DNA of 49,430 nucleotides from Prevotella sp. UBA5387 (GTDB lineage: Bacteria; Bacteroidota; Bacteroidia; Bacteroidales; Bacteroidaceae): assembly GCA_002407775.1 (NCBI GenBank), contig DHOP01000017.1, forward strand, positions 1 to 49,430, given 5' to 3'. Position numbers and translations under genes: made by a program. Under the pieces are notes generated by a model. It was not told where the DNA came from. It searched no databases and worked only from the letters and a program-made list of their open reading frames with translations. Position 1 is the first letter of the stretch; every line of letters starts with the position of its first letter. This document shows, one piece after another, positions 19,047-28,587 of this stretch.

Positions 19047-21065
19047 ATGAATCACTATATAAAAGACCTAGCAAGATTTGTATTGTCTTCTGTAATAGTA
19101 ATCGGCTTTTTAGCCAGTTGTTCAGATGATCCTGCAGAGGAAAACTATTATACATTCACTGGCCAAATGATGAGCGAGTATTTGCAGACACATGAAGAAT
19201 TCAGCAAGTTTGCGGCTATAGTTCATCGAGCTGGACTAATGAAGCAACTTTCAGCGTATGGTCATTATACATGTTTTGCCCCAGTCAATGAAGCGGTCGA
19301 TACTTATCTGAAGGGGCGAGGTTTGACTTCTGTAGATGAACTGTCAGATGCTGATTGCGACACAATTGCTCGTACACACTTGGTCAATAATATGTACACT
19401 ACATCAGAGATGTATGATGGTACATTGACTACAGCTAATATGAATCGACGTTACATAGAAGTGACCCACGGATTGGATGAAAATCAGAATGCGGTAGTAT
19501 TTCTCAATCGTATGGCAAATATTATTTTTGCCGTTCAAGACGACTCTGTTGAAAATGGCATCATGCAACCTATTAATGCTATTTTACAGTCTAGCTCACG
19601 CATGTTACCTGATATACTAAAGGATAATCCACGTGTTTCTTTATTCTATAAGGCTGTGGTTAGTACAGGCCTTTCCGATTCTTTATATGAATATCGCGAT
19701 CCTACTTATGATATTTCGAAGTATCCACGCTATAAATATACTTCTCATGTAAACAGAGAAACAGCCACAGCTCCTGATGAGAAAAAGCAAGGCTTCACAG
19801 CTTTTGTACCTTCAGATTCAATATTGAAAGCAAAATATGGCATTACTTCATTAGAGGATCTATATCATAAGGCATGTGAAATTTATGACGTAACATATCC
19901 TGAGGATGTCAACAAACCTTATCATAGCATTGATTCTCTTACAAATAGAAAGAATCCGCTTAATCGGTTGATTGCATATCACATACTTACACGAGATGTC
20001 ATTGGTTGGAACTATTTGACACCATTAAATAACATTGGTATTCTCACGACAGCTATGAATCCAGTTGATTGGTACGAGACGATGTTGCCCCACACAATGT
20101 TGAAGTTTGAGTGCCTTACTGTTCTGAAATATAGTGGAGGTGACGTTCTGGGTCAGCGATATATCAATCGATGCTATAATGATGACTATCAGATACATGG
20201 AGCAATGGTTAGTCAGACTGTTGAGGGAAATGTAGTGAACTCAGCAATTAATGGTAGATATTTTTATGTAAATGATTTGCTGTCATTTAGTACCGATACA
20301 AGAGACATAGTGGATAACTGTCGAATAAGAATGGACATGTCTACTATCTTTCCTGAATTAATGACAGAGAACATTCGGTTAAATGGAAATGTAAAAATGC
20401 AAGACCCTGATTTTGATGAGACGGGTAAATATGGCAGGAATTATTATTTCCCTGATGGCTACTTGAGGAATGTGAAGGTGAATGGCTATTTCATTTATCG
20501 CCGTCCTCACGATTATTATGATTCATATGAGGGAGACGAAATGAATATGTTTGGGAACTATGACATTACATTCAAGCTTCCCCCTGTACCTTATGAAGGA
20601 GAGTGGCAGATTCGCCTAGGCTATGCACAGGAACCTACCCGAGGTATTGCCCAGATTTATTTTGATGGAGTGCCACAGGGTATTCCTTTGGATATGACAA
20701 AGGCTTTGAATAATCCTTCTATACTTGGATCTGACTTCAAGGGCGACTATACTACTATGACTACCGCCCAGTTGTCAACAGACCAGAAGGTATTGAAGAA
20801 CAAGGGATATTACAGGGGGGCTGCAGGAGGTTACCGTTATAATCAAGGAACGACTACACGAGTTGCTTTTGCTTCTCAGGCTAATACCTTTAGAATAGTT
20901 ATTTGCACGGTACATATTGATCCAAACAAGGATCATTTCCTTCGTGTTCGTAGCGTTTCCACAAAAAAGGGAAATGACAACGAGCTTATGCTTGACTATT
21001 TGGAACTTGTACCCAAAAGTATATATGGTATCACCGATGAGGGAGCCATGGAGGATATGTTATAA
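19047..21065 (+). CDS. Fasciclin (FAS1)-domain lipoprotein 2 with C-terminal beta-sandwich
   Basis: This 672-residue lipoprotein has lipobox LASC with the acylated Cys at residue 25. It is followed by SDDPAEE, an acidic stretch of the kind known to signal surface export of Bacteroidota lipoproteins. A clear FAS1 domain runs from about residue 38 to 180 (YTCFAPVNEAV). A second follows at about 200-430 (GFTAFVPSDSI, then NRLIAYHIL). The last ~200 residues form a beta-rich domain (GEWQIRLGYAQ, IYFDGVPQG, LRVRSVS, LDYLELVPKS) that looks like a galactose-binding-type sandwich, so ligand binding is plausible. It sits between SusD 1 and fasciclin lipoprotein 3, with gaps of 25 and 24 bp. No catalytic residues are seen. 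Confidence 0.75.
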   Translation: MNHYIKDLARFVLSSVIVIGFLASCSDDPAEENYYTFTGQMMSEYLQTHEEFSKFAAIVHRAGLMKQLSAYGHYTCFAPVNEAVDTYLKGRGLTSVDELSDADCDTIARTHLVNNMYTTSEMYDGTLTTANMNRRYIEVTHGLDENQNAVVFLNRMANIIFAVQDDSVENGIMQPINAILQSSSRMLPDILKDNPRVSLFYKAVVSTGLSDSLYEYRDPTYDISKYPRYKYTSHVNRETATAPDEKKQGFTAFVPSDSILKAKYGITSLEDLYHKACEIYDVTYPEDVNKPYHSIDSLTNRKNPLNRLIAYHILTRDVIGWNYLTPLNNIGILTTAMNPVDWYETMLPHTMLKFECLTVLKYSGGDVLGQRYINRCYNDDYQIHGAMVSQTVEGNVVNSAINGRYFYVNDLLSFSTDTRDIVDNCRIRMDMSTIFPELMTENIRLNGNVKMQDPDFDETGKYGRNYYFPDGYLRNVKVNGYFIYRRPHDYYDSYEGDEMNMFGNYDITFKLPPVPYEGEWQIRLGYAQEPTRGIAQIYFDGVPQGIPLDMTKALNNPSILGSDFKGDYTTMTTAQLSTDQKVLKNKGYYRGAAGGYRYNQGTTTRVAFASQANTFRIVICTVHIDPNKDHFLRVRSVSTKKGNDNELMLDYLELVPKSIYGITDEGAMEDML

Positions 21066-21089
21066 TTGATCTCCAAAAGGAAAGAGAAT

Positions 21090-22763
21090 ATGAAGACAAA
21101 TAATATAAGATTAGTAAAGAAGTTGATTGGAGTTTTATGCATCGCCAATTTGCTTGGGTTAGTTTCGTGCTCCGATGAATGGGATAACCACTATATTCCT
21201 TCGGAGGCTAATGCTTCATCACTTTGGGAAGGCATTATTGCAGAGTCAGATTTATCCAACTTTGCCAAGGTACTAAAAGCAACAGGATTTGATCAAAAAC
21301 TTTCAGGAAGCCAAACTTATTCGGTTTTTGCATTAACCAATGATGGGCTTAGTGATAGTCAGGCTGATAGTTTAGTGTCTGAGTTTTTGAAGCAAAAGGA
21401 GGCTGGAGTAAGAGAAAATGACAACACTGTTGTTAGGCAATTCATACAAAATCATGTATCCATGTATCGTCACCCAGTGTCGTCCTTGACCAATGACTCA
21501 ATCAACATGATGAACGGGAAGTTTGAAGTCTTGACCTCATCGACCATTGGAGACCAATCGTTTGTTGCTTCAAATCAACTCCACAGCAATGGCGTACTCT
21601 TCAAGATAGGAAGAAAGGTGCAATATTTTCCGAATATTTTTGAATACTTGGGATTAGATAGCGACTTAGATAGCGTATATCATTTCCTCAACAGTTTCTC
21701 TACATACGAATTTGTCGAATCGGCTAGTGTTCCAGGGGGGATAGTTGATGGGCAGACTATATATCTTGATTCCGTTATGATATTGAGAAATAAGCTTTTA
21801 AATACACTGGGTTATATCAATAATGAGGACTCTACATATTGGATGCTTGCTCCAAACAATGCAGAGTGGACTCGACTTTTAAATGAGTATCGCCCTTACT
21901 TCAACTATGACAACACAGTGCTTAATCGTGACTCAATGCAAGAGACGAATGTGCGTCTTGCCATTCTCAACGGTACCGTCTTTAGTCGTACCTTAAACCC
22001 TGATAATGCCTTCCGAGATTCTGCCATATCCACTGTAGCTCATCCATATTTGATTCGTAAAATACTTGGAGAGTCCCCATATTATCTTTATTATCATCCC
22101 TTCGATAATGATGGAATATTCATAGGAACAGAAAATTTAGTTTGTAGTAACGGTATGCTATTGAAGGCTAATGATTTTCGAATAAACAAAAGACAGACTT
22201 TTTATCAAACTATCAAGGTGGAAGGAGAAAATCTTGCAAGTCAAGATACAATTATTGATGCTGAGCAACCTTTAGTAGTGCGTGATGTACAGTCTAACAA
22301 TACTTTTTATGATTGTATTTCCAACAATGCTTTTGCAGAAATCATAGCCAGTAACACATCTGATGATCCGAACCACTTCCCATCACCAACCGTTTTATAT
22401 TCAGTGCAGGGGCTTTTGTCAAATGTAGGATATGACATTTATGTTGTTATGGCTCCAGCGCAAGCATACGATCCGAATGCTTCCGAGGAGGATCTTCTAC
22501 CTAATAAGGTATTATGTACATTACTCTATACTAACCAAGATGCAAAGCTACAGCAACGTCGTCTTGGTATCTCGACTACTACCCCTGGGATTGTTGATAC
22601 TCTTAAGGTTGCAAGCAATTTGAAGTTTCCAACATGTTTTTTTGGATTAGCAAAATCTAATGTAAAGCTGCGTATCCAAAGCAACGTTGGTAGGAATGAG
22701 ACATCAATATACTCTACAAATATGCGTATTGACTGTATCATCTTTAAACCAAATGAGATGTGA
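21090..22763 (+). CDS. Fasciclin (FAS1)-domain lipoprotein 3
   Basis: The start is set at the ATG at 21090 (557 aa), because it precedes a lipoprotein signal ending LVSC-SDEWDNHY; an in-frame TTG at 21066 is less likely. A FAS1 domain spans about residues 35-190 (YSVFALTNDGL, then the conserved QNHV segment). A second, more divergent one spans about 200-330 (YWMLAPNNAEW). The C-terminal ~190 residues are beta-rich and could be a binding domain like that of the preceding lipoprotein, although similarity between the two is not obvious by eye. It is followed after 38 bp by the second susC. Function as an accessory surface lipoprotein is inferred from context. Confidence 0.72.
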   Translation: MKTNNIRLVKKLIGVLCIANLLGLVSCSDEWDNHYIPSEANASSLWEGIIAESDLSNFAKVLKATGFDQKLSGSQTYSVFALTNDGLSDSQADSLVSEFLKQKEAGVRENDNTVVRQFIQNHVSMYRHPVSSLTNDSINMMNGKFEVLTSSTIGDQSFVASNQLHSNGVLFKIGRKVQYFPNIFEYLGLDSDLDSVYHFLNSFSTYEFVESASVPGGIVDGQTIYLDSVMILRNKLLNTLGYINNEDSTYWMLAPNNAEWTRLLNEYRPYFNYDNTVLNRDSMQETNVRLAILNGTVFSRTLNPDNAFRDSAISTVAHPYLIRKILGESPYYLYYHPFDNDGIFIGTENLVCSNGMLLKANDFRINKRQTFYQTIKVEGENLASQDTIIDAEQPLVVRDVQSNNTFYDCISNNAFAEIIASNTSDDPNHFPSPTVLYSVQGLLSNVGYDIYVVMAPAQAYDPNASEEDLLPNKVLCTLLYTNQDAKLQQRRLGISTTTPGIVDTLKVASNLKFPTCFFGLAKSNVKLRIQSNVGRNETSIYSTNMRIDCIIFKPNEM

Positions 22764-22801
22764 ACTCATGTAAAAATAGAACAGTTCTAAAGATAAATCA
22801 A

Positions 22802-25800
22802 ATGAAAAAATACATAGCATACTGCATACCATTCTTGATTTTTGGTTCAATCTCAGCGTCATCCCAAGAAGCTCAATTAAGTCAATCAAATGCTAAGAAT
22901 GATTCTGCCAGGTCCGTCACAAAGAAATATCAAACTCGTCATATCACGGGACGAGTGATAAATGGAACTACGGATCAACCAGTTTCTGGTGCAATTATTC
23001 GTGTTGCTGAGATGGAAGGATATAGTAGCTTATCCCATTCTGATGGCACTTATGAGATGGACGTGCCAACTTTTGCTTATTCTATAGTTGTTTCGGCTCC
23101 CGATATGAATAATTCTCAAATGGGACTAGGAAGAGATATACAACAAAAAATTGTGAAAATATATCCTGAAGTGTTTCTATCCGAATACGCTCAAGGTACC
23201 AATTTGAGAGCTGACAAGCAAACTAGTGATTTTCGCTTTTCCAATGCAGTCAATATTGGAGAGGAAATACAAAAAAGAATGGGTGCTGATGCCTATACAA
23301 TTCAGCGCAATGGAACTTTAGGAATTGGGAACGTGATGTTTTTGAGCGGACTTAATTCGTTGAACATCAACGCTCAGCCTCTCATAGTTGTCGATGGAGT
23401 GATTTTTGATCAGCAATATAATCGAAGTATGATCCATCAAGGATTCTATAATAGCGTACTATCAAATATTAGCCCAGCAGACATTGAGAATGTCACGATT
23501 ATGAAGAACGGAACCGCTCTTTATGGGTCTAAGGGAGCTAATGGAGTTATACTTATTCAGACTCGTCGCAATCATAGCATGGCCACACGTATCACTGCAA
23601 GCATTTCTGCAGGTGTGTCGATAGAGCCTAAGTTTATTGACATGATGAATGCTACTCAATACAAGAGCTATGCCTCGGACCTGTTAGGAACAACCAACAC
23701 GACTGCTTTAGACTTTAAGTTTCTAAATGAAGATCCCAACTATTACTATTATCCCCAATATCATAATGATACAGACTGGAAGAAACAGGTATATCGCACA
23801 GCGATAACTCAGAATTATAGCATAAATGTAGAAGGGGGGGATGGGGTTGCCAATTATAATCTTTCCTTGGGATATATTAATAATCAGAGCACATTAAGAT
23901 ATAATTCTATGAATAGAGTTAATATTAGGTTCAATACTGATATCAAACTAATGCAGAATTTTAGTGTTCGCTTTGATGCATCTTTTTCTAACCAGACTCG
24001 AAATCTTCGAAATGATGGTGCACCAGAAAATTATAGTGATGGCACACCGACTTCTCCTTCTTTCCTAGCATATGCTAAGAGTCCGATGCTCAGTCCCTAT
24101 GCTTATGCTAACGGGGTACTATCTGAAAGTTTCTTGGATATTACAGATGAAACATATCTTGATGAGGCCTTGTCTCTTTATAACAACTATAATTATAAGC
24201 TTGCTAACCCCATAGCTATAAATTTATATGGAGATGCAGAGAACAAAAACCATTTTGAAAGTTCAATGGTTAATCTTAGCGTGACACCAAAATTTAGTTT
24301 TAATCCTCATATGTTCATGAGCGAACACTTCAGCTACAATTTGGTCAATGTAAATGAAAGCTATTATATTCCTATGAATGGTGTGCCAGATTATTATGTG
24401 GCAGCAGTTGGGGCATATCGCCAAAATGAGACACGTGCATTGGTTTCCAAACAAAACTCCGTATATAGCGATACTAGGTTGGACTGGCAACAACGCTTTG
24501 GTGCACACGATTTCCATATCTTTGGTGGGGCACGAATCAATTGGGAGAGTTATACCCTTAATAATCAGTTAGGATATAATACTGGTAATGATAAGACGCC
24601 ATTTATGAGCCCGTCCCTTCTTAATGCACAGACAACAGGTGAAAATGATAATTGGAATTCTATAGCTTGGTATCTTCAGTCTGAATATAATTATCTCCAG
24701 CGTTATTATCTACAGGCAAATATAACAGCCGAAGCTTCTTCGCGTTTTGGCTCACAGGCGGATAATTCCTTGAAGTTGTTCGGAGTGCCATGGGGTATAT
24801 TTCCTGGTATTCAACTTGGTTGGGTAGTTACTAATGAACCGTGGTTTGCCACAACACGTGGAATCGACTATCTAAGAATCAATGCAGGGTATGACATAAG
24901 TGGTAATGATGATATCGACTACTATGCAGCTAGAAGCTATTTCAGTGCCCATCAGTTTATGCAGAGTGTTGCAGGCTTGTCTTTTGACAATATTGGAAAC
25001 ACTCATTTGCAATGGGAAACGACAAAACGTTTTAATTTTGGATTTGAGTCGAACCTATTAGAGAATCGTTTAAACCTACGCTTTAACTATTATCTGAGCC
25101 ACACTGACCATCTTCTCACATTTCAAAGTCTGAGTTATCTTTCGGGTTTGGATCAGAATTGGAGCAACGGCGGTGCATTAAAGAATCAAGGATTTGATAT
25201 TTCAGCTACTGGCAAAGTAATTACTACCAAGAGTTTTCAGTGGGAACTTGGTGTAAGTTTAGGCCATTATAAAAACAAGATTACAGTACTTAATGACAAT
25301 CAAAATGCTATCAACACTACAATCTATGGTGCGACAATCCATACGGAAATTGGGCAGGCCGCTAATTTGTTTTATGGATATAAAAGCTTGGGCGTATTCT
25401 CAACAAGCGAGGAGGCTAAAACGGCGGGTTTGTATATCATGGATGTTAATGGTGTTGATAAGCAATACTTTGGGGCAGGAGATCTCCAATTTATGGACAT
25501 AAACGGCGATCACGAAATTACAGATGCAGACCAAACTGTTATTGGTGACCCCAATCCTGATATATATGGCAATATCTTTACTAGCTTCAACTATAACCGC
25601 TTGCGTTTGGATTTGAGCTTTAATTACTCATTGGGTAATGATGTATACGACTATTTGCGTAGTCAACTAGAGTCGGGTAGCCGATTTATGAATCAAACGA
25701 CTGCAGTTGTTAATAGATGGCAAACAGAGGGACAGATTACAGATGTTCCCAAGGCGGTTTTCCAAGACCCAATGGGCAATGGTCGTTTCTCAGATCGATG

Positions 25801-26044
25801 GATAGAAGATGGTAGCTATATGAAATTAAAAACAATTACACTGAGTTACACGCTTCCTGTGCACTCTACTTTCTTCCAAGGATTCCAATTCTGGTTGCAA
25901 GCTAACAATGTTCTAACATTCTCTAAGTACCTAGGTGCTGATCCTGAATTTGCCGCTACCTCCAGGGTGCTAGGACAAGGCATTGATCTGGGGCAACTAC
26001 CTCAGAGCAGAAGCTTTGTTGCTGGAGTGAAGATAAATCTATAA
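22802..26044 (+). CDS. SusC-like TonB-dependent outer-membrane transporter (pair 2, divergent plug)
   Basis: The ATG at 22802 (1080 aa) gives a signal peptide (MKKYIAYCIPFLIFG...ASSQ); a GTG at 22760 overlapping the previous stop codon is rejected. A carboxypeptidase-regulatory-like domain (TGRVINGTTDQPVSGAII) is followed by a plug and a long beta-barrel. The plug keeps PLIVVDGVIF, DIENVTIMKNGTALYGSKGANGVI. However, the usual LQGRVAG segment is missing and the RGxxS motif reads FLSGLNSL, so it belongs to a divergent SusC subgroup. The barrel contains a DINGDHEITDAD acidic loop. It pairs with the SusD-like gene 56 bp downstream. Two different transporters in one operon suggest two products or two sizes of one degraded substrate. 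Confidence 0.92.
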   Translation: MKKYIAYCIPFLIFGSISASSQEAQLSQSNAKNDSARSVTKKYQTRHITGRVINGTTDQPVSGAIIRVAEMEGYSSLSHSDGTYEMDVPTFAYSIVVSAPDMNNSQMGLGRDIQQKIVKIYPEVFLSEYAQGTNLRADKQTSDFRFSNAVNIGEEIQKRMGADAYTIQRNGTLGIGNVMFLSGLNSLNINAQPLIVVDGVIFDQQYNRSMIHQGFYNSVLSNISPADIENVTIMKNGTALYGSKGANGVILIQTRRNHSMATRITASISAGVSIEPKFIDMMNATQYKSYASDLLGTTNTTALDFKFLNEDPNYYYYPQYHNDTDWKKQVYRTAITQNYSINVEGGDGVANYNLSLGYINNQSTLRYNSMNRVNIRFNTDIKLMQNFSVRFDASFSNQTRNLRNDGAPENYSDGTPTSPSFLAYAKSPMLSPYAYANGVLSESFLDITDETYLDEALSLYNNYNYKLANPIAINLYGDAENKNHFESSMVNLSVTPKFSFNPHMFMSEHFSYNLVNVNESYYIPMNGVPDYYVAAVGAYRQNETRALVSKQNSVYSDTRLDWQQRFGAHDFHIFGGARINWESYTLNNQLGYNTGNDKTPFMSPSLLNAQTTGENDNWNSIAWYLQSEYNYLQRYYLQANITAEASSRFGSQADNSLKLFGVPWGIFPGIQLGWVVTNEPWFATTRGIDYLRINAGYDISGNDDIDYYAARSYFSAHQFMQSVAGLSFDNIGNTHLQWETTKRFNFGFESNLLENRLNLRFNYYLSHTDHLLTFQSLSYLSGLDQNWSNGGALKNQGFDISATGKVITTKSFQWELGVSLGHYKNKITVLNDNQNAINTTIYGATIHTEIGQAANLFYGYKSLGVFSTSEEAKTAGLYIMDVNGVDKQYFGAGDLQFMDINGDHEITDADQTVIGDPNPDIYGNIFTSFNYNRLRLDLSFNYSLGNDVYDYLRSQLESGSRFMNQTTAVVNRWQTEGQITDVPKAVFQDPMGNGRFSDRWIEDGSYMKLKTITLSYTLPVHSTFFQGFQFWLQANNVLTFSKYLGADPEFAATSRVLGQGIDLGQLPQSRSFVAGVKINL

Positions 26045-26100
26045 CTAATACGATTATACTGAAACATTATTCAGAATAGTAACGATAATAGAAATTCATT

Positions 26101-27918
26101 ATGGATATCAATCATAAATTCTTAATCCGAAACGCGATGTTTAGTAGTCCACAGAATAGAAGTATTTGTTTTTCCATTAGGCAACGGTGCGTAATGGCAG
26201 TGACTCTTTTGTCACTCCTTGTCTTTGCTTCATGCTCTGACTTTCTCAATCAGGACTCAGAGCGTGTTATCATTGCCGACCACAATCATCTGACCCAAGC
26301 AGAAGACACACTATATAGTGTCGTGGGCATCATCAATAAAATGCAAACTCTAGCCGATCGCACCATACTTTTGGGAGAACTTCGCGGTGATCTTCTAGAT
26401 GTAGATACTCATACCGCTGCTGACCTTCGTGATATTGCAATGTTTAATATTGGTGATAAAAATGCATATAATTCACCCCGTGACTATTATGCTGTGATAA
26501 ACAATTGCAACTACTTCATTGCAAATGCAGATACTGCAATGAAGAATAACCGTAATGAGTATATCTTCAGAAAGGAGTATGCTGTAGTAAAAGCTTATCG
26601 CGCATGGACGTATATGCAGCTCGTCTTAAATTATGGAAGCGTGCCATTTATTACGGAGCCTATTTTGAGCAAGGGTGATACTGACAAGGAATATCCCCGT
26701 ATGGACATTCAGGGTATCTGTAATTATTTTCTCAATGATTTAAAGGGGCTTGAGCGTATTGAGAACCCAGGCTATGGCTCCATAAGAAATACTGACTCCA
26801 GATTTTTCTATTTTCCCATTTATCTAATTATTGGGGATATGAATTTATGGCTTGGCAACTATCGCGAAGCTGCCATGGACTACTATTATTATCTCTCAAA
26901 TCGTAATGGGACAAATACAGCTTACCCGACAGATATCAATGCTATAGAATGGGACAGGAGTGATACCCATTGGCTGATGACGAGCAATCAGTGGCTTAAC
27001 TACTTTTATGAGCGATCTGAAATATATTCCAGAGACGCAGAGGTGATTACTATGATACCTGGTGATTCTATTCCGTCTGAAGGGAACTATAGCAACTTAA
27101 GAAACCTTTTTAATGCTAATATAAACAACGAATTTCAGGTTTCATTGGTTCCTTCAAAAAGAATTCAGGAGATTTCAACGGCTCAGGTCTATTGCCATCT
27201 TACCACAGGTGGTGACGTGATTTACGCCCCCAAAACACTTTCGGATAATATGTCAGGTGATCTTCGTTTACCAGCAATATGGATGAAGAGTACAATGAAC
27301 AATATATATACTGGTGCTAACACAGAGATTCAACAAATAAATAAATACCTGACACACAATGTTCACGTGTATCGACGTACTATGGTTTATCTCAGACTTG
27401 CGGAAGCTCTTAATCGTGCGGGCTTCCCACGCTTTGCAATGGCCATTCTTAAGACTGGCGTCAACGACCAAGTGATAAGCAAAGACATCATTCCGTATTA
27501 TCCCAATGACAAGGAATGGCTCTCACAGTTCCAGTTTCCTGCTAACACTTACATCATTAGAACTGATGCTCAACTCACAAACGAGAACACCATGGGCATC
27601 CATTCACATGGCTCTGGATGGAGTGAACATAATAGTTCCTATGTCTTGCCAGACGATTCTACGCTTACCGACGAAGCGCGTCTTCAGTATCAGATCAATG
27701 GTGTAGAAGACCTAATCATGAGTGAAGAGGCACTTGAATTTGCTTTTGAGGGAGTACGATTCTATGATTTAATGCGAGTGGCACTTCGACGTAATGACCC
27801 TGCTTATCTTGCTGATAAAGTATATTCTCGAAGAGGAGTAGATAATAAGGAAGAGATGAAGTCGTTCATTAAAAAAGATCTATATCAACCTGCAAATTGG
27901 TACATGACATTAAAATAA
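26101..27918 (+). CDS. SusD/RagB-family surface lipoprotein (pair 2)
   Basis: This 605-residue SusD-like protein has lipobox FASC followed by SDFLNQDSE, then the family's helical framework and a C-terminal MSEEALEFAFEGVRFYDLMRVA signature. The N-terminus is long before the hydrophobic core; an internal ATG at 26137 or the one at 26194 may be the true start. It is the lid partner of the divergent SusC just upstream and the last gene of the first operon: the next 258 bp carry a palindromic repeat array and no gene. The ligand is unknown. Confidence 0.9.
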   Translation: MDINHKFLIRNAMFSSPQNRSICFSIRQRCVMAVTLLSLLVFASCSDFLNQDSERVIIADHNHLTQAEDTLYSVVGIINKMQTLADRTILLGELRGDLLDVDTHTAADLRDIAMFNIGDKNAYNSPRDYYAVINNCNYFIANADTAMKNNRNEYIFRKEYAVVKAYRAWTYMQLVLNYGSVPFITEPILSKGDTDKEYPRMDIQGICNYFLNDLKGLERIENPGYGSIRNTDSRFFYFPIYLIIGDMNLWLGNYREAAMDYYYYLSNRNGTNTAYPTDINAIEWDRSDTHWLMTSNQWLNYFYERSEIYSRDAEVITMIPGDSIPSEGNYSNLRNLFNANINNEFQVSLVPSKRIQEISTAQVYCHLTTGGDVIYAPKTLSDNMSGDLRLPAIWMKSTMNNIYTGANTEIQQINKYLTHNVHVYRRTMVYLRLAEALNRAGFPRFAMAILKTGVNDQVISKDIIPYYPNDKEWLSQFQFPANTYIIRTDAQLTNENTMGIHSHGSGWSEHNSSYVLPDDSTLTDEARLQYQINGVEDLIMSEEALEFAFEGVRFYDLMRVALRRNDPAYLADKVYSRRGVDNKEEMKSFIKKDLYQPANWYMTLK

Positions 27919-28006
27919 TGTTTTTGACATATATAGTTTTACATATAGATATATCCCTATAAAGATTATGAGGAGTTTAAGGAATAATGATTTGTCACTC
28001 GCTTGC

Positions 28007-28089
28007 TGTTTCAAATTGAATCAGCGAGTGAAACAAATTGAATCACGCTCTGATTCAATTTGATTCACAGTGTAATTCAAATAGAATCA
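28007..28089. repeat. Palindromic 22-bp-period repeat, array B (4 copies)
   Basis: Four 17-bp copies lie at 28007-28023, 28029-28045, 28051-28067 and 28073-28089, an exact 22-bp period. The spacers are gcgag, cgctc and cagtg. The first two copies run as TGTTTCAAATTGAATCA-like and the third as TGATTCAATTTGATTCA, so orientation changes within the array. Cactcgc at 27996-28002 also pairs with gcgagtg at 28024-28030, enclosing the first copy in a hairpin. It sits between the SusD 2 gene and the next operon. Confidence 0.85.
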
Positions 28090-28176
28090 CTATCCGAACT
28101 CTATGATTTCATACTATGAGATAGATGTAAAGACAAAGGCTTAAAATATAACTGATAATTAAAAAAGCAAATAGAA

Positions 28177-28587
28177 ATGAGATTTATTAAACTTTTTGCG
28201 TTGTCTTTGTGGGCATGCCCACTAAGTAGCCACGCACAGACCATAAGAACATTATTTATGTCTACGGACTTTTATACTGCCATTCGGATTTCGTTGCAGA
28301 CAGCAGTCCCACAAGCGACAGGCTCGGAAAGAGGGCCAGTAATAAATTTCTCAACAGAAATGATTAGCGTCAATGGTCGCTCTCTGAGTTTAAGCACGAT
28401 CAAGGGACTCAGCTTTACGGTTCAGACGGTGGATGGCATAATGGACCAAACGTTAGCCACTAATGAACGAGACAAAGTGAATGTATATTTGCTTAATGGT
28501 CAGTTGGTACGTAGTAATGCCAAGGATCTTGAATGTCTGCCAAAAGGAGTTTATATTGTTAACGGAAAAAAATATGTTGTAAAATGA
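28177..28587 (+). CDS. Small secreted protein with sorting-tail-like C-terminus
   Basis: This is a 136-residue protein with a signal peptide ending SSHAQ. I do not recognise a domain in the middle. The last ~45 residues (VNVYLLNGQLVR, PKGVYIVNGKKYVVK) match the short tail of many secreted Prevotella proteins and closely resemble the end of the DUF4859-like protein of this window. Its stop codon overlaps the ATG of the next gene (ATGA at 28584-28587), so translation of the two is probably coupled and the products may act together. It could be a tail-only remnant of a larger protein or a genuine small surface factor. Confidence 0.65.
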   Translation: MRFIKLFALSLWACPLSSHAQTIRTLFMSTDFYTAIRISLQTAVPQATGSERGPVINFSTEMISVNGRSLSLSTIKGLSFTVQTVDGIMDQTLATNERDKVNVYLLNGQLVRSNAKDLECLPKGVYIVNGKKYVVK

